33,357 nt of DNA from Candidatus Nitrosopumilus sp. (lineage in GTDB: Archaea; Thermoproteota; Nitrososphaeria; Nitrososphaerales; Nitrosopumilaceae). Location: contig JAGQHE010000057.1 in assembly GCA_020431995.1 (NCBI GenBank), positions 1 through 33,357 on the forward strand, read 5' to 3'. The notes below the pieces were generated by a model. It worked only from the letters and a program-made list of their open reading frames with translations. It had not been told where the DNA came from and did no database searches. Below, piece after piece: positions 7,372 through 15,195 of the stretch (within the stretch, counting starts at the first letter, position 1; every line of letters begins with the position of its first letter). The position numbers were made by a program, and so were the translations under genes.

Positions 7372-7782
7372 GATATGCTTCCATGTGGGTCTTAGAATAA
7401 CCACCTTAACTATATCCCCATACACGTTGTGCTCCCAATACAATTTAAACCGCCAAAATTTACAGCAAATAAACCTCAGTTAACATAATACAGGATCAGA
7501 ATTTTGTGCCTAACAGAAAGGCCTTCCTTTTTATCGATTTTTGAGGGACTGTTCATGTTTTATTCCAAAATATCTAGTTGATATTACCTTTTTCTAAAAC
7601 TCTATGTTGTACAAAGCATCAATATGCCAAATATTTGCTTGCCACACATCAGAACAACAGATGTTTGTAGCATAATTTATTATACTAAATGTTGATCGTG
7701 ATATTGTAATAACTGGAAGAGAATGGAAATTTTTTAGGCATAAAATGACAATATCTCATGAATGTATTGGCAGTCAATTGGA
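7372..7782. other. Non-coding stretch left of the integrase
   Basis: About 410 AT-rich bases with no supported gene. I looked here for a copy of the tRNA-Phe 3' end (a possible second attachment site) and saw none. Confidence 0.45.
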
Positions 7783-7926
7783 ATGGATTATAAAAGATCG
7801 ATAGACCTTCAGAAAGATTTACTGCATTACCTTGAAACTAAATTTTCTTTTGATAATCTGTATTTCTTATCTTCTATTCAACTGTTTTTCTTTGTGTATG
7901 ATTATGTACCAAAAATGCAGGGATGA
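7783..7926 (+). CDS. Possible 47-aa small protein
   Basis: ATG 7783 to TGA 7924-7926, encoding a peptide starting MDYKRSIDLQKDLLHYLE with an aromatic, hydrophobic C-terminal half (LYFLSSIQLFFFVYDYV). It ends 15 nt from the convergent integrase stop. No ribosome-binding site or family; could be chance. Confidence 0.2.
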   Translation: MDYKRSIDLQKDLLHYLETKFSFDNLYFLSSIQLFFFVYDYVPKMQG

Positions 7927-7941
7927 AAGGATGTTTTGTTC

Positions 7942-9174
7942 CTATTGTGCAGGCTGTGTATACTGTGTAGGATAGATAGAGTGTTGTTGTCTTAGTATCT
8001 CATTCATCATTCTTCTCATATATTCCCTGACGCTTTCTTCTCTTAGCAGGGCTTCTTTTAGATCAAGTGGTTTTCCATATCTGTTACACATCTTCATTTC
8101 TGGTGAATTACGTCCTGTACAGATAGGGCATATCTTTGGTTGTTGTATTATCTCTTCTTGGTTATTCTTCTTCAATCCATAGATTCCCAAGATTTTGTCC
8201 TCTACGTCAGAATCTACCATGTGGACATATCTGGCTGGCATCTTGCTTGATGCTGTCCATCCCTGTCTTTTCTTCAGTTCTGGTTCTGTCAGGATTGTTG
8301 CCATTCTTGTGGCCTCTGAGTGTCTAAAGAGATTCATAAACACTCTCTTCTGTAATGTTGAACTTGCACCTATTCTTCGGATATAGTTTCTTGCCGAAAA
8401 ATATGTCAAGGCATTTCCAAACTGTTTCTTGTTTCTCATTATCCATAATGGTGCATCATAGTTTTCTTTCAGAGGATGCGCATTTATCCAAGCAACCAAG
8501 TCAGGAACACTTTCAATTAATCTGACAGGTCTGGCATTTGTTTTGCCATCCACTAAGATTACTGCACCATATTCATCTGCCTTGACGTGTTTTATTTTGA
8601 GATTCAGTAGTTCTCCAGGTCTTGTTCCTGCCTCATATTGAACATGGATCATGGCCTTTAGCATTGCGTCTCCTGCACAAGCATCTAGTAGCTGGCCTAG
8701 GTCTTCTTTTGTAAGCAGATCTTCTCGTGATAGTCTATCTTTTACCGTCTTCATTCGGATTCCCCTAATTTCCTTGGGATCGCCATCCTCACTCATGCTT
8801 CGGCTGCCTGTCATAACCCACCTAAGGAAAATCTTGATGTGTTTTTTGTTGTCATAACTGGAATATGTTTCCTGTCCTTTGTTGTCGGCGAATCTCTGCA
8901 TAATTTGATACATTAGAGAATCAACGTCTTCTCGGTTCATAGTATCATAGTCTTTTCCGACTACGTTTCCAAGTGTTAGTATAGTTCTCAATGCTTTTCG
9001 TCTGGTTGCTTTTGCCAGACTGTTTGTTACCATTACCTGATCGTATTTGCAAAAAAGTTCATAGTTTCTTTTTGAGAAATGTGCCTCTGCCTGTTTGTAT
9101 GTTGCCCTGATCTCTGAATCAAAGTTGTAAATCTCCAAAGTGTTCTCTTTTCTTGTTGTTTTTAGTGATTCCAT
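7942..9174 (-). CDS. Tyrosine recombinase/integrase with C-terminal zinc ribbon
   Basis: 410 residues. An N-terminal core-binding (SAM-like) domain spans ~20-125 and a catalytic domain ~150-330. Visible catalytic residues are Arg185 (EAGTRPGELLNL), Lys211 (VDGKT), Arg284-His285 (NLFRHSEAT), Trp306 (GW) and the nucleophile Tyr316 (ARYVH). The usual first His of the HxxR box is Asn281. A C-terminal ribbon follows with CPIC (349-352) and a second knuckle C363-N-R-Y366, in which Tyr replaces the last Cys, so zinc binding may be lost. It is transcribed in the same direction as tRNA-Phe, starting 43 nt past its 3' end, the classic position for an element inserted at that tRNA. No second attachment site was seen. 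Confidence 0.92.
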   Translation of the reverse strand: MESLKTTRKENTLEIYNFDSEIRATYKQAEAHFSKRNYELFCKYDQVMVTNSLAKATRRKALRTILTLGNVVGKDYDTMNREDVDSLMYQIMQRFADNKGQETYSSYDNKKHIKIFLRWVMTGSRSMSEDGDPKEIRGIRMKTVKDRLSREDLLTKEDLGQLLDACAGDAMLKAMIHVQYEAGTRPGELLNLKIKHVKADEYGAVILVDGKTNARPVRLIESVPDLVAWINAHPLKENYDAPLWIMRNKKQFGNALTYFSARNYIRRIGASSTLQKRVFMNLFRHSEATRMATILTEPELKKRQGWTASSKMPARYVHMVDSDVEDKILGIYGLKKNNQEEIIQQPKICPICTGRNSPEMKMCNRYGKPLDLKEALLREESVREYMRRMMNEILRQQHSIYPTQYTQPAQ

Positions 9175-9216
9175 GAAGATTTAACGTCAAGTTAGGTATT
9201 TAGTCAAAAAGGTCAA

Positions 9217-9290
9217 TGCCAGGGGCGAGATTTGAACGCGCGACAGCCCGGTCTTCAGCCGAGTGCTCTCCCAGGCTGAGCTACCCTGGC
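9217..9290 (-). tRNA. tRNA-Phe (anticodon GAA)
   Basis: A full cloverleaf reads on the minus strand. The acceptor stem pairs gccaggg (9290-9284) with ccctggc (9224-9218), with discriminator A at 9217. The anticodon stem ctcgg/ccggg carries loop CTGAAGA, giving anticodon GAA (9256-9254), and the T-arm contains gttcaaatc. CCA is not encoded and no intron is seen. A TATA-like tttaatt around 9317-9323 lies ~26 nt upstream. The integrase gene begins just beyond the 3' end. Confidence 0.95.
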
Positions 9291-9434
9291 ACTTAGAAAA
9301 ATGCATTCTGTTGAGGAATTAAAGTTTGTCTCTTTGACTCGATCTATGACAAACTCTTTACGTGATTCCAACTGATGCCCAATAAGATTGGTCCCTCTTT
9401 GATGTGCCTGCCTTTGCAGTCCAGACTTGCAAAA

Positions 9435-9641
9435 TCATAGTCTTACCAGATAGACTGACTTTTCTTTCATCTTGACATATCGCGACGAACCTCTTAGTCG
9501 CATATTGCAACAAGGACAATACAATCCGTCATGACACAAAGTGTCGCATGTCTGGCATCTTTTCTGACTGTTCTCATACCTGCCACACCTTTCTGGGGGT
9601 TTGGTTCCCTTGAAACTGTTACAAATCCTATTACAAGTCAT
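9435..9641 (-). CDS. Small zinc-ribbon protein
   Basis: 68 residues. The core GRYENSQKRCQTC...CHDGLYCPCCNMRLR contains two CxxC knuckles (CQTC at ~29-32, CPCC at ~43-46) plus extra cysteines, followed by a basic tail. Small proteins with this layout (KRCQxC, then LxCPCCxxRLR) recur in ammonia-oxidising archaea and are usually left unnamed. Likely a zinc-bound nucleic-acid-binding protein; function unknown. An inverted repeat sits directly before the ATG. Confidence 0.7.
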   Translation of the reverse strand: MTCNRICNSFKGTKPPERCGRYENSQKRCQTCDTLCHDGLYCPCCNMRLRGSSRYVKMKEKSVYLVRL

Positions 9642-9658
9642 TCCCGTAAATGCGGGAA
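9641..9658. promoter_or_regulatory. Inverted repeat at the zinc-ribbon gene start
   Basis: ttcccg-taaatg-cgggaa: a perfect 6-bp inverted repeat whose left arm touches the first base of the ATG at 9641. It could act as an operator or a start-region hairpin. Confidence 0.35.
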
Positions 9659-9749
9659 AACCAAATCAATTTAAATTTTCGGCAAATTATGAAGTGATTA
9701 AATTAGGCTTATATGATCCAATTTAAACTGCAGACGGATCCAAAAAAAT

Positions 9750-10041
9750 ATGCAAGGCAGATTTGTAACAACACTTCTGGCAATTACATCGATCGGAGGG
9801 ATTGTAATTGGAACGTAAATTGAATCTGTTGACGCAAAAAAAGATCAAGGCACTTACATCCAAAAGTATGGAAGTGCAATAAAATACATTGTAAGCGACT
9901 CCAGTACGGCAATCTAGTTTTTGGCTGGGACTGAAACCATCAAGATATTTGGAAATCAGTTTCCAAATATTTGATTTTTTACAATCTGAGAACGGCCATA
10001 TCCACAATGTCTTCTCGCCGTACTCAGGAATTGATTTCTAA
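9750..10041 (+). pseudogene. Decayed secreted-protein gene
   Basis: From ATG 9750 the frame reads as a signal peptide (MQGRFVTTLLAITSIGGIV...), then TAA at 9816-9818, then continues sensibly (IESVDAKKDQGTYIQKYGSA) to TAG at 9915-9917. After a frameshift around 9945-9980 the next frame reads SENGHIHNVFSPYSGIDF to a stop at 10039-10041. The DAKKDQGTY...KYG segment after a signal peptide is typical of small secreted proteins in ammonia-oxidising archaea. The first TAA could come from a CAA Gln codon. At least two nonsense codons and one frameshift make it a pseudogene. Confidence 0.65.
9945..9970. repeat. 11-bp perfect inverted repeat inside the pseudogene
   Basis: atatttggaaa, spacer tcag, tttccaaatat. 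The palindrome lies where the reading frame of the decayed gene shifts. It may be a hairpin that promoted the indel or a remnant of a regulatory site. Confidence 0.5.
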
Positions 10042-10064
10042 GGTTCGGGTAAAAATCTGGCTGC

Positions 10065-10601
10065 TTAGATTCTCCACAGGACATCGTCTCTTCTCTTCCG
10101 CTTATTGATCAGACGGCCCATCACGAAAAACAAGTCTGACAGTCTGTTGAGATATCGGATGCAGTTGGAGTTGATCTCGTCTCTCTCACTTAATTGAACC
10201 ACCAATGTTTCGGCCCGTCTGACCACGGTTCTGGCATAATGCAGCTGTGCGGCTTCAGGAGATCCTCCCGGAAGTATGAAATTAGTGAGAGCAGGCAGGT
10301 CTAACTCGAATCTGTCAATGTGCTTTTCTAGATTCTCAATCATGTCTAATGACACCCTGTTTTTCACATCATTGAGGTTAGAATTGGAAAGATCCGCGCC
10401 TACCAAAAAAAGATCGTTCTGAATATCTGTCAAAACTTGAGCGACATCATCATCTAGTGTGTTTGCAAGGACTATGCCAAGGGCAGCGTTTGCCTCATCA
10501 ACGGTGCCGTATGCGATAATTCTCGGGTGGGACTTGGATATCCTGAAATTGCCTTGCAGTCCTGTGTTCCCGTCGTCGCCTGTTTTTGTATATATCTTCA
10601 T
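10065..10601 (-). CDS. pduO: PduO-type ATP:cob(I)alamin adenosyltransferase
   Basis: 178 residues, the normal length. The enzyme transfers adenosyl from ATP to cob(I)alamin to make coenzyme B12 in the cytosol. The N-terminus MKIYTKTGDDGNTGLQG is the family's ATP-binding start. The helical core follows, with GTVDEANAALG (~32-42), ILPGGSPEAAQLHYARTVVRRAE (~108-130, split around its Arg residues) and RYLNRLSDLFFVMGR near the C-terminus, all hallmarks of PduO/MMAB proteins. Cobalamin-dependent enzymes such as methylmalonyl-CoA mutase are expected in these archaea; none is in the window. Divergent from the HD-domain gene. Confidence 0.93.
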   Translation of the reverse strand: MKIYTKTGDDGNTGLQGNFRISKSHPRIIAYGTVDEANAALGIVLANTLDDDVAQVLTDIQNDLFLVGADLSNSNLNDVKNRVSLDMIENLEKHIDRFELDLPALTNFILPGGSPEAAQLHYARTVVRRAETLVVQLSERDEINSNCIRYLNRLSDLFFVMGRLINKRKRRDDVLWRI

Positions 10602-10687
10602 CAGGGTGCCTTCACATGATCAACTATTATGTCAATCGAAACCAAAGAACATGAAAATTCATTAGGCGAAATGTTGTTGGATAGCGT

Positions 10688-11221
10688 ATGCTTTTGGATT
10701 TTTTCAAAACAGCCGCAAACCTCAAAAACATTCCAAGGCAGGGCTGGATAGACAAGCTATCCATGAACGACCCTGAATCCGTGGCTGATCATTCGTATTC
10801 CATGGCCATAATCGGGATGGTGATCTCGGATCTTGAAAACTGCGACTCTGAAAAGATTCTCAGAATGATATTGCTGCACGATTTGGCCGAATCAAGAATT
10901 GGCGATTTGACTCCGGGACAATTAAGCGAAGAAAGGAAGGCAGTCATGGAGAACGATGCATTTTGCCAGATCACAGACGGATTGCCCGACGTAATCAAGT
11001 CACAATACCTGAAAATTTGGACAGAGTACCAAGAAGACACGTCACCTGAATCAAGACTGGTGCACCAGATGGACAAACTGGAGATGGCACTTCAGGCAAG
11101 ATCATACCAAAACGACGGGTATGATCCTGAAAGACTGGAATCTTTTTTTGAATCGGCAAAAGCAGGCATTACAAACCCCAGACTAAAAGAAATATTTGCA
11201 GAGATTGTGGGCGGTTCTTAA
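10688..11221 (+). CDS. HD-domain hydrolase, YfbR/HDDC2-like 5'-deoxynucleotidase
   Basis: 177 residues. The metal-binding set is visible: His35 (VADHSYSMA), His64-Asp65 (LLHDLAES) and Asp129 (HQMDKLEMALQA). The spacing and the early RQGWI segment match the YfbR/HDDC2 group, which removes phosphate from deoxynucleoside monophosphates. Substrate is inferred from family only. It is followed after 3 nt by a small coiled-coil gene, so the two are probably co-transcribed. Confidence 0.85.
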   Translation: MLLDFFKTAANLKNIPRQGWIDKLSMNDPESVADHSYSMAIIGMVISDLENCDSEKILRMILLHDLAESRIGDLTPGQLSEERKAVMENDAFCQITDGLPDVIKSQYLKIWTEYQEDTSPESRLVHQMDKLEMALQARSYQNDGYDPERLESFFESAKAGITNPRLKEIFAEIVGGS

Positions 11222-11224
11222 AGC

Positions 11225-11446
11225 ATGTCTGACAGTAAAGACGAATTAATTGATGCACAAAAACAAGTGATAGGCATTCTGTTTGAGGTGATCAAGAGGC
11301 TGCAAGCAAATAACGATTTGGATGACGAGTATTTCCAGATTATCACAAATGAGGAAAAAAATGAGACCCGCCTAAAAGAAATTCTGGATGAAAGAACAGA
11401 GAATGCGAAGATTGCCGGCCGTTTGTTGGAACAGCTGCAGATCTAG
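11225..11446 (+). CDS. Small coiled-coil protein of unknown function
   Basis: 73 residues, highly charged and predicted helical throughout (ELIDAQKQVIGILFEVIKRL; a second helix from about residue 38). It begins three bases after the HD-hydrolase stop and overlaps the end of the convergent 98-aa gene by four bases. No family recognised. Confidence 0.7.
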   Translation: MSDSKDELIDAQKQVIGILFEVIKRLQANNDLDDEYFQIITNEEKNETRLKEILDERTENAKIAGRLLEQLQI

Positions 11447-11739
11447 CTGCATCCGCAATCGTCATCTGAGAGAACCCTGAGGTGGGCCGTTTGTTGATAT
11501 TTGTCTTGAAGGTAGTTTGCAAGGTTGGCAATTCTCACTCGTGGTTCTTTTGCATGCCAACTGCCCTCGTTCTCAAACCAGAATTCAATCTCATCCACGT
11601 CATATCGCTCGTTGCTCTTGACAAGTTCTTTAAAAATAGACTTTATCATGTCGACGTCGGATTCGGAAAGTCTTGACTTGTCTTCCACCATGCTGGTTAT
11701 CTCGTTTAATTTGATTATCACATTGTTTGTCAGTGGCAT
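11443..11739 (-). CDS. Conserved-looking small protein ending in DDDCGCS
   Basis: 98 residues: helical N-terminal half (IIKLNEITSMVEDKSRLSES, DMIKSIFKELVKS), then a beta/aromatic section (EIEFWFENEGSWHAKEPRV) and a C-terminal DDDCGCS. The CxC pair might be redox-active or metal-binding, but that is only a suggestion. Its 3' end overlaps the convergent neighbour by 4 nt. Function unknown. Confidence 0.72.
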   Translation of the reverse strand: MPLTNNVIIKLNEITSMVEDKSRLSESDVDMIKSIFKELVKSNERYDVDEIEFWFENEGSWHAKEPRVRIANLANYLQDKYQQTAHLRVLSDDDCGCS

Positions 11740-11992
11740 AGAAGTGCTGTGGCTTGGATTCTATAACAGTCTTTTGTGTTGCTGCCTAAAGATGGCATGT
11801 GACATGCCAGTGCATCAAACGCATGTTTTGAATCCCTATTCTATGGAATGACAGGCATTTTTCAAGCATTTGGCATATCGTTTCTGAGCTCATGTCGATA
11901 ACCTACAATGCCGTATAAACTGGCAAGACATGGATCTGCCATATGGCCTTGAGTGGAAATTGTTTTTATAACAACCGAAATATTTCTCAGGT

Positions 11993-12340
11993 ATGCAGTA
12001 TTTTCAGGCCCTAAAACTGGGACAGAAGAGAGTTGCAGCGGCAAGGGAATACCTTAACAAGCTAACCAATGGAAAAGCAATGCCAGCGCTGGCATTAGTC
12101 GACACAAAATCAAATGTCTGGGAGCCTGTTGGAGAAGAGAACCTGTACGCGTTTGTTGACGAATCAGCTGGCTTTGTCTTGACTGACAACAGTGGATATA
12201 TTCTTGCATTGGTAGACAAGACAGGATCTTCCAAGACAATCGTTCAGGGCGTAACAAAGCAGCAAAAAGAAAATCTGGAAAAAGCATTTGAAAATGACAA
12301 CATTCCAAAATTTGTAGGCAAGGTAATTCTTCCGGTATAG
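11993..12340 (+). CDS. Unknown soluble protein (115 aa), leaderless
   Basis: 115 residues with a helical N-terminus (YFQALKLGQKRVAAAREYLNK) and then a beta-rich body (PALALVDTKSNVWEPVGEEN, FVLTDNSGYILALVDK) that resembles a roadblock/PAS-like alpha-beta fold in alternation only; I cannot assign a family. The TATA-like tttttata at 11963-11970 lies about 25 nt before ATG 11993, so the transcript is probably leaderless. It stands alone before the ornithine cyclodeaminase gene. Confidence 0.75.
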   Translation: MQYFQALKLGQKRVAAAREYLNKLTNGKAMPALALVDTKSNVWEPVGEENLYAFVDESAGFVLTDNSGYILALVDKTGSSKTIVQGVTKQQKENLEKAFENDNIPKFVGKVILPV

Positions 12341-12391
12341 CCTCAAAACAAAACGTAAAGCTTTAGTTATGATGGCAGGTATGATGATAAA

Positions 12392-13615
12392 ATGAGTAAA
12401 TTTTCACAGGAGATCGAAGTCAGCGGCCACCTGATTGACTCTTCAATCCTTACCAAAATATTCGACAAGATAATGGACCTTCAAGGTGAATTCAATGTGC
12501 AGGAAATCAAGATCGGGAAAAAGAAAAAGGATCAGTCGTATGCACGATTGCTTGTCAAAGGGAAAAACCAAGAGCATCTAGATAAAATTCTAAAAACAAT
12601 TTATCGCGAAGGCGCAACATCTAAAATTCAAAAAGAGATAACCCTGAAGAGATCCCCAAAAAACAATGTGATGCCTGATGAGTTTTACAGTACCACAAAC
12701 AACCACACGCAGGTATTTCATAAAGGCAAATGGATCCAGGTGGAAAACATGATGATGGACAAGTGCGTCGTAGTAAAAGATGGCAGGGCGTTCTGTGTTC
12801 CAGTACGGGATGTCAAGAAAGGGGATCAGATAATTGTAGGGGAGGACGGAATCAAAATCACACCGCCTGAACGACCACGAGAGGGGGTCAACGTCTTTGA
12901 GTTTATGGGAAGCTCAAGCTCAAGCGAGAGGCCTACCCAGCACATTGCAAAAAAAGTAGCCGAGGACATATTCAACACCAAAAAGAAAGGGGGCAGGATT
13001 GTCCTTGTGGGTGGGCCGGCAATCGTGCATACAGGAGCAGACGATGCCGTATCTGAGCTTATTCGATCAGGATACATTGACGGCGTACTTGCAGGAAATG
13101 CTCTTGCAGTACATGACATTGAATATGCCACTCTGGGGACTTCTCTTGGAATGAATGTCCATGACGCGACCTTGGCATACAAGGGACATCGTAACCATAT
13201 GGACACAATCAACGCCGTATTCAAAGCAGGCTCTATTGTAAACATGGTAAAGGCAAAAAAACTGACAAAAGGAATAATGTATGAATGCGTGAAAAACAAT
13301 GTGCCATTTGTCTTGGCAGGCTCTATTCGAGATGATGGGCCATTGCCTGATGTGATTACGGATGTGGCTCAGGCCCAAAGAGAATACAAAAAAGTTCTAA
13401 AAGATGCAAGCATGGTGATCATGGTTTCAACAATGCTTCATTCCATTGCAACTGGAAACATGCTTCCTGCCAACGTAAAGGTAATCGTAGTCGATATCAA
13501 CCAGCCAACAGTTACCAAGCTGATGGACAGGGGCACATGGCAAGCACTGGGGATTGTCTCCGATGTGGGGGCATTTTTGCCGATGGTCGTGCAACAAATC
13601 AGAAAAAAGAAATAG
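12392..13615 (+). CDS. Archaeal ornithine cyclodeaminase (LOR/SDH family)
   Basis: 407 residues matching the archaeal LOR/SDH-type family, whose methanogen member converts ornithine to proline and ammonia using NAD. The N-terminal LOR/SDH domain begins with the EVSGHLIDSSILTKI signature and includes DEFYSTTNNHTQVFHKGKW. The C-terminal part binds NAD and carries GGPAIVHTGADDAVSELIR (~210-228), GNALAVHDIEYATLGTSLG (~244-262) and FVLAGSIRDDGPLPDV (~318-333). It lacks the extra N-terminal guanidine-hydrolysing domain of cyanobacterial ArgZ/AgrE, so ornithine, not arginine, is the expected substrate. Alternative family annotation: saccharopine-dehydrogenase-like. Confidence 0.88.
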   Translation: MSKFSQEIEVSGHLIDSSILTKIFDKIMDLQGEFNVQEIKIGKKKKDQSYARLLVKGKNQEHLDKILKTIYREGATSKIQKEITLKRSPKNNVMPDEFYSTTNNHTQVFHKGKWIQVENMMMDKCVVVKDGRAFCVPVRDVKKGDQIIVGEDGIKITPPERPREGVNVFEFMGSSSSSERPTQHIAKKVAEDIFNTKKKGGRIVLVGGPAIVHTGADDAVSELIRSGYIDGVLAGNALAVHDIEYATLGTSLGMNVHDATLAYKGHRNHMDTINAVFKAGSIVNMVKAKKLTKGIMYECVKNNVPFVLAGSIRDDGPLPDVITDVAQAQREYKKVLKDASMVIMVSTMLHSIATGNMLPANVKVIVVDINQPTVTKLMDRGTWQALGIVSDVGAFLPMVVQQIRKKK

Positions 13616-13773
13616 ATACGGTACAGCGAAGCAGGTTTGGGCCTACGAATTCATCAGACATGCATGGTTAAGCAGGCATCATATCAGACATCACAAAAGC
13701 AATCCAACTATGGCCACACAAAACATTCCAACCAAGATTTGCCTGTCAATAAGATATCAAAAACCGCGATTGA

Positions 13774-15132
13774 TCAGCTCGTGGTCATCATGGAGCTAGT
13801 CTTTATCTGGGAACTCTTGACCGCGTCATTTCTGACGTCTTCAAAAAACCTCTTTATCATTTCAATCCCTGCGACAATCTTTGGGGCAGATTTTTTCACA
13901 AATTCTGTTTTTTCTGCGCTTGATTTGGGCTTGCTGTCGAGGTAGTTCTGATAAACTCTGACACCGTCATAATCAACGTATGCGATTCTTGCGCTAAAGT
14001 CAGTCCTCTCCAAGACAAGACTGTCCCCGCCTACTATCGCTGTATGGTATGGGTGCACCATCAGTGATTCTGACAGCTTTTGGGAAGTGTAAATTTTTGC
14101 TTTTTGCAAATCTGGAGCAAACACATTGAAATCTGCAAGAAGGTAAAACGTCGCATCAGGCTTTGTGACCTTTATCCCTTCTATTGCAGACAATGCGTGG
14201 TATGTGTATTCCCCCATTACCTGATGAATGCCTCTTGTCACTTTGAAATACTCGTCAAGATCTTCGCTGATTTCAAACCCTGCTACTGCCGCGTGCTGAA
14301 TCGGCGTAGACACTGCGGTGTATTCTGTTGCAAGTATTTTTTTGAACTGTATCTTCAGATCATTTGCGTGCTGTGGAAAAACCACGTATCCGAGCCTGTA
14401 CCCGCCTGCGGCGTGTGATTTGGACAGCCCGTTTGTAACAAACGTGCCTTCGGGGTAGATTTTTCCCATGCTTACAAACTTTGCAAAGTCATATGTAGTC
14501 TGCGCATAAATCTCGTCAGAAAGGACGATAATGTTTTGCTCCCTGCAGACGTCTGCTATTTCTTCAAGCTCCAATCGGTCATAAAGCAGTCCGGTAGGAT
14601 TGTTAGGATTGTTCAGAATCAGGATCTTTTGCCTGTCTTGCAACCGTAATGCTAACCTTCTCAGATCATTTGGGGCAATTTTCTTGTTTGCACGTGTTGG
14701 AAGCATGTGATAGTTTTTCTTCAAAAATCTGATCTGTGGAAGATAGCCAAGCCAGGCAGGAGTAGGCAGGATTACAGTTCCGTGCAGGATCTCTAGCAGG
14801 TTGAAGAGCAGTTCCTTTGTTCCAGGACCTACATAGATTCTGTCCGGCGTGACATCCATGCCAAAATAATGCCGGTTGTACTTTGATATCGCATTGCGCA
14901 GCTCTGGAATCCCAGATATTGCAGCATATGCACCCTTTGACGCATTTTTTATCAGCGCATCCTGAATCGGTTTTGGAACAGGAAAAGGTGACTGGCCAAA
15001 CGCAAACCCGTAATAGCCAAAGCTGCATTCCTGTGAAGAACAATCAGAATGAAATTCCTGCAAGAACGTGTTTAGTTTGAGGTTTTCAGGCATCTCGATA
15101 TCCTGAACCTGTTGATCCACTATGAACTTCAT
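13774..15132 (-). CDS. PLP-dependent class I/II aminotransferase
   Basis: 452 residues. Fold-type I aminotransferase motifs are in order: NNPNNPTG (~174-181), SDEIYA with Asp206 for the pyridine nitrogen, GLSKSHAAGGYRLGY with the PLP-binding Lys238 and Arg246. The N-terminal ~50 residues (with CSSQECSFGYYGFAFGQSP) and a ~25-residue Ser/Thr-rich tail exceed the common ~400-residue length. Substrate amino acid is not readable from sequence. It is convergent with the ornithine cyclodeaminase gene. Confidence 0.88.
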   Translation of the reverse strand: MKFIVDQQVQDIEMPENLKLNTFLQEFHSDCSSQECSFGYYGFAFGQSPFPVPKPIQDALIKNASKGAYAAISGIPELRNAISKYNRHYFGMDVTPDRIYVGPGTKELLFNLLEILHGTVILPTPAWLGYLPQIRFLKKNYHMLPTRANKKIAPNDLRRLALRLQDRQKILILNNPNNPTGLLYDRLELEEIADVCREQNIIVLSDEIYAQTTYDFAKFVSMGKIYPEGTFVTNGLSKSHAAGGYRLGYVVFPQHANDLKIQFKKILATEYTAVSTPIQHAAVAGFEISEDLDEYFKVTRGIHQVMGEYTYHALSAIEGIKVTKPDATFYLLADFNVFAPDLQKAKIYTSQKLSESLMVHPYHTAIVGGDSLVLERTDFSARIAYVDYDGVRVYQNYLDSKPKSSAEKTEFVKKSAPKIVAGIEMIKRFFEDVRNDAVKSSQIKTSSMMTTS

Positions 15133-15195
15133 GGGCTTGTTTCATCCGGATAAGATTTAGACTTATCTCTTAAGTCACCGTCTGTATCAGTTCAA

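Noticed and set aside
1-9217. Second attachment site (copy of the tRNA-Phe 3' end)
   Set aside because: Scanned by eye for the 3' end of the tRNA on both strands; no convincing match of useful length seen. A computed search could still find a short one.
9723-10007. Open frame of 94 codons on the minus strand
   Set aside because: It lies antisense to the recognisable decayed secreted-protein gene on the plus strand and its composition (Cys/Phe/Asn-rich) is that of a shadow frame.
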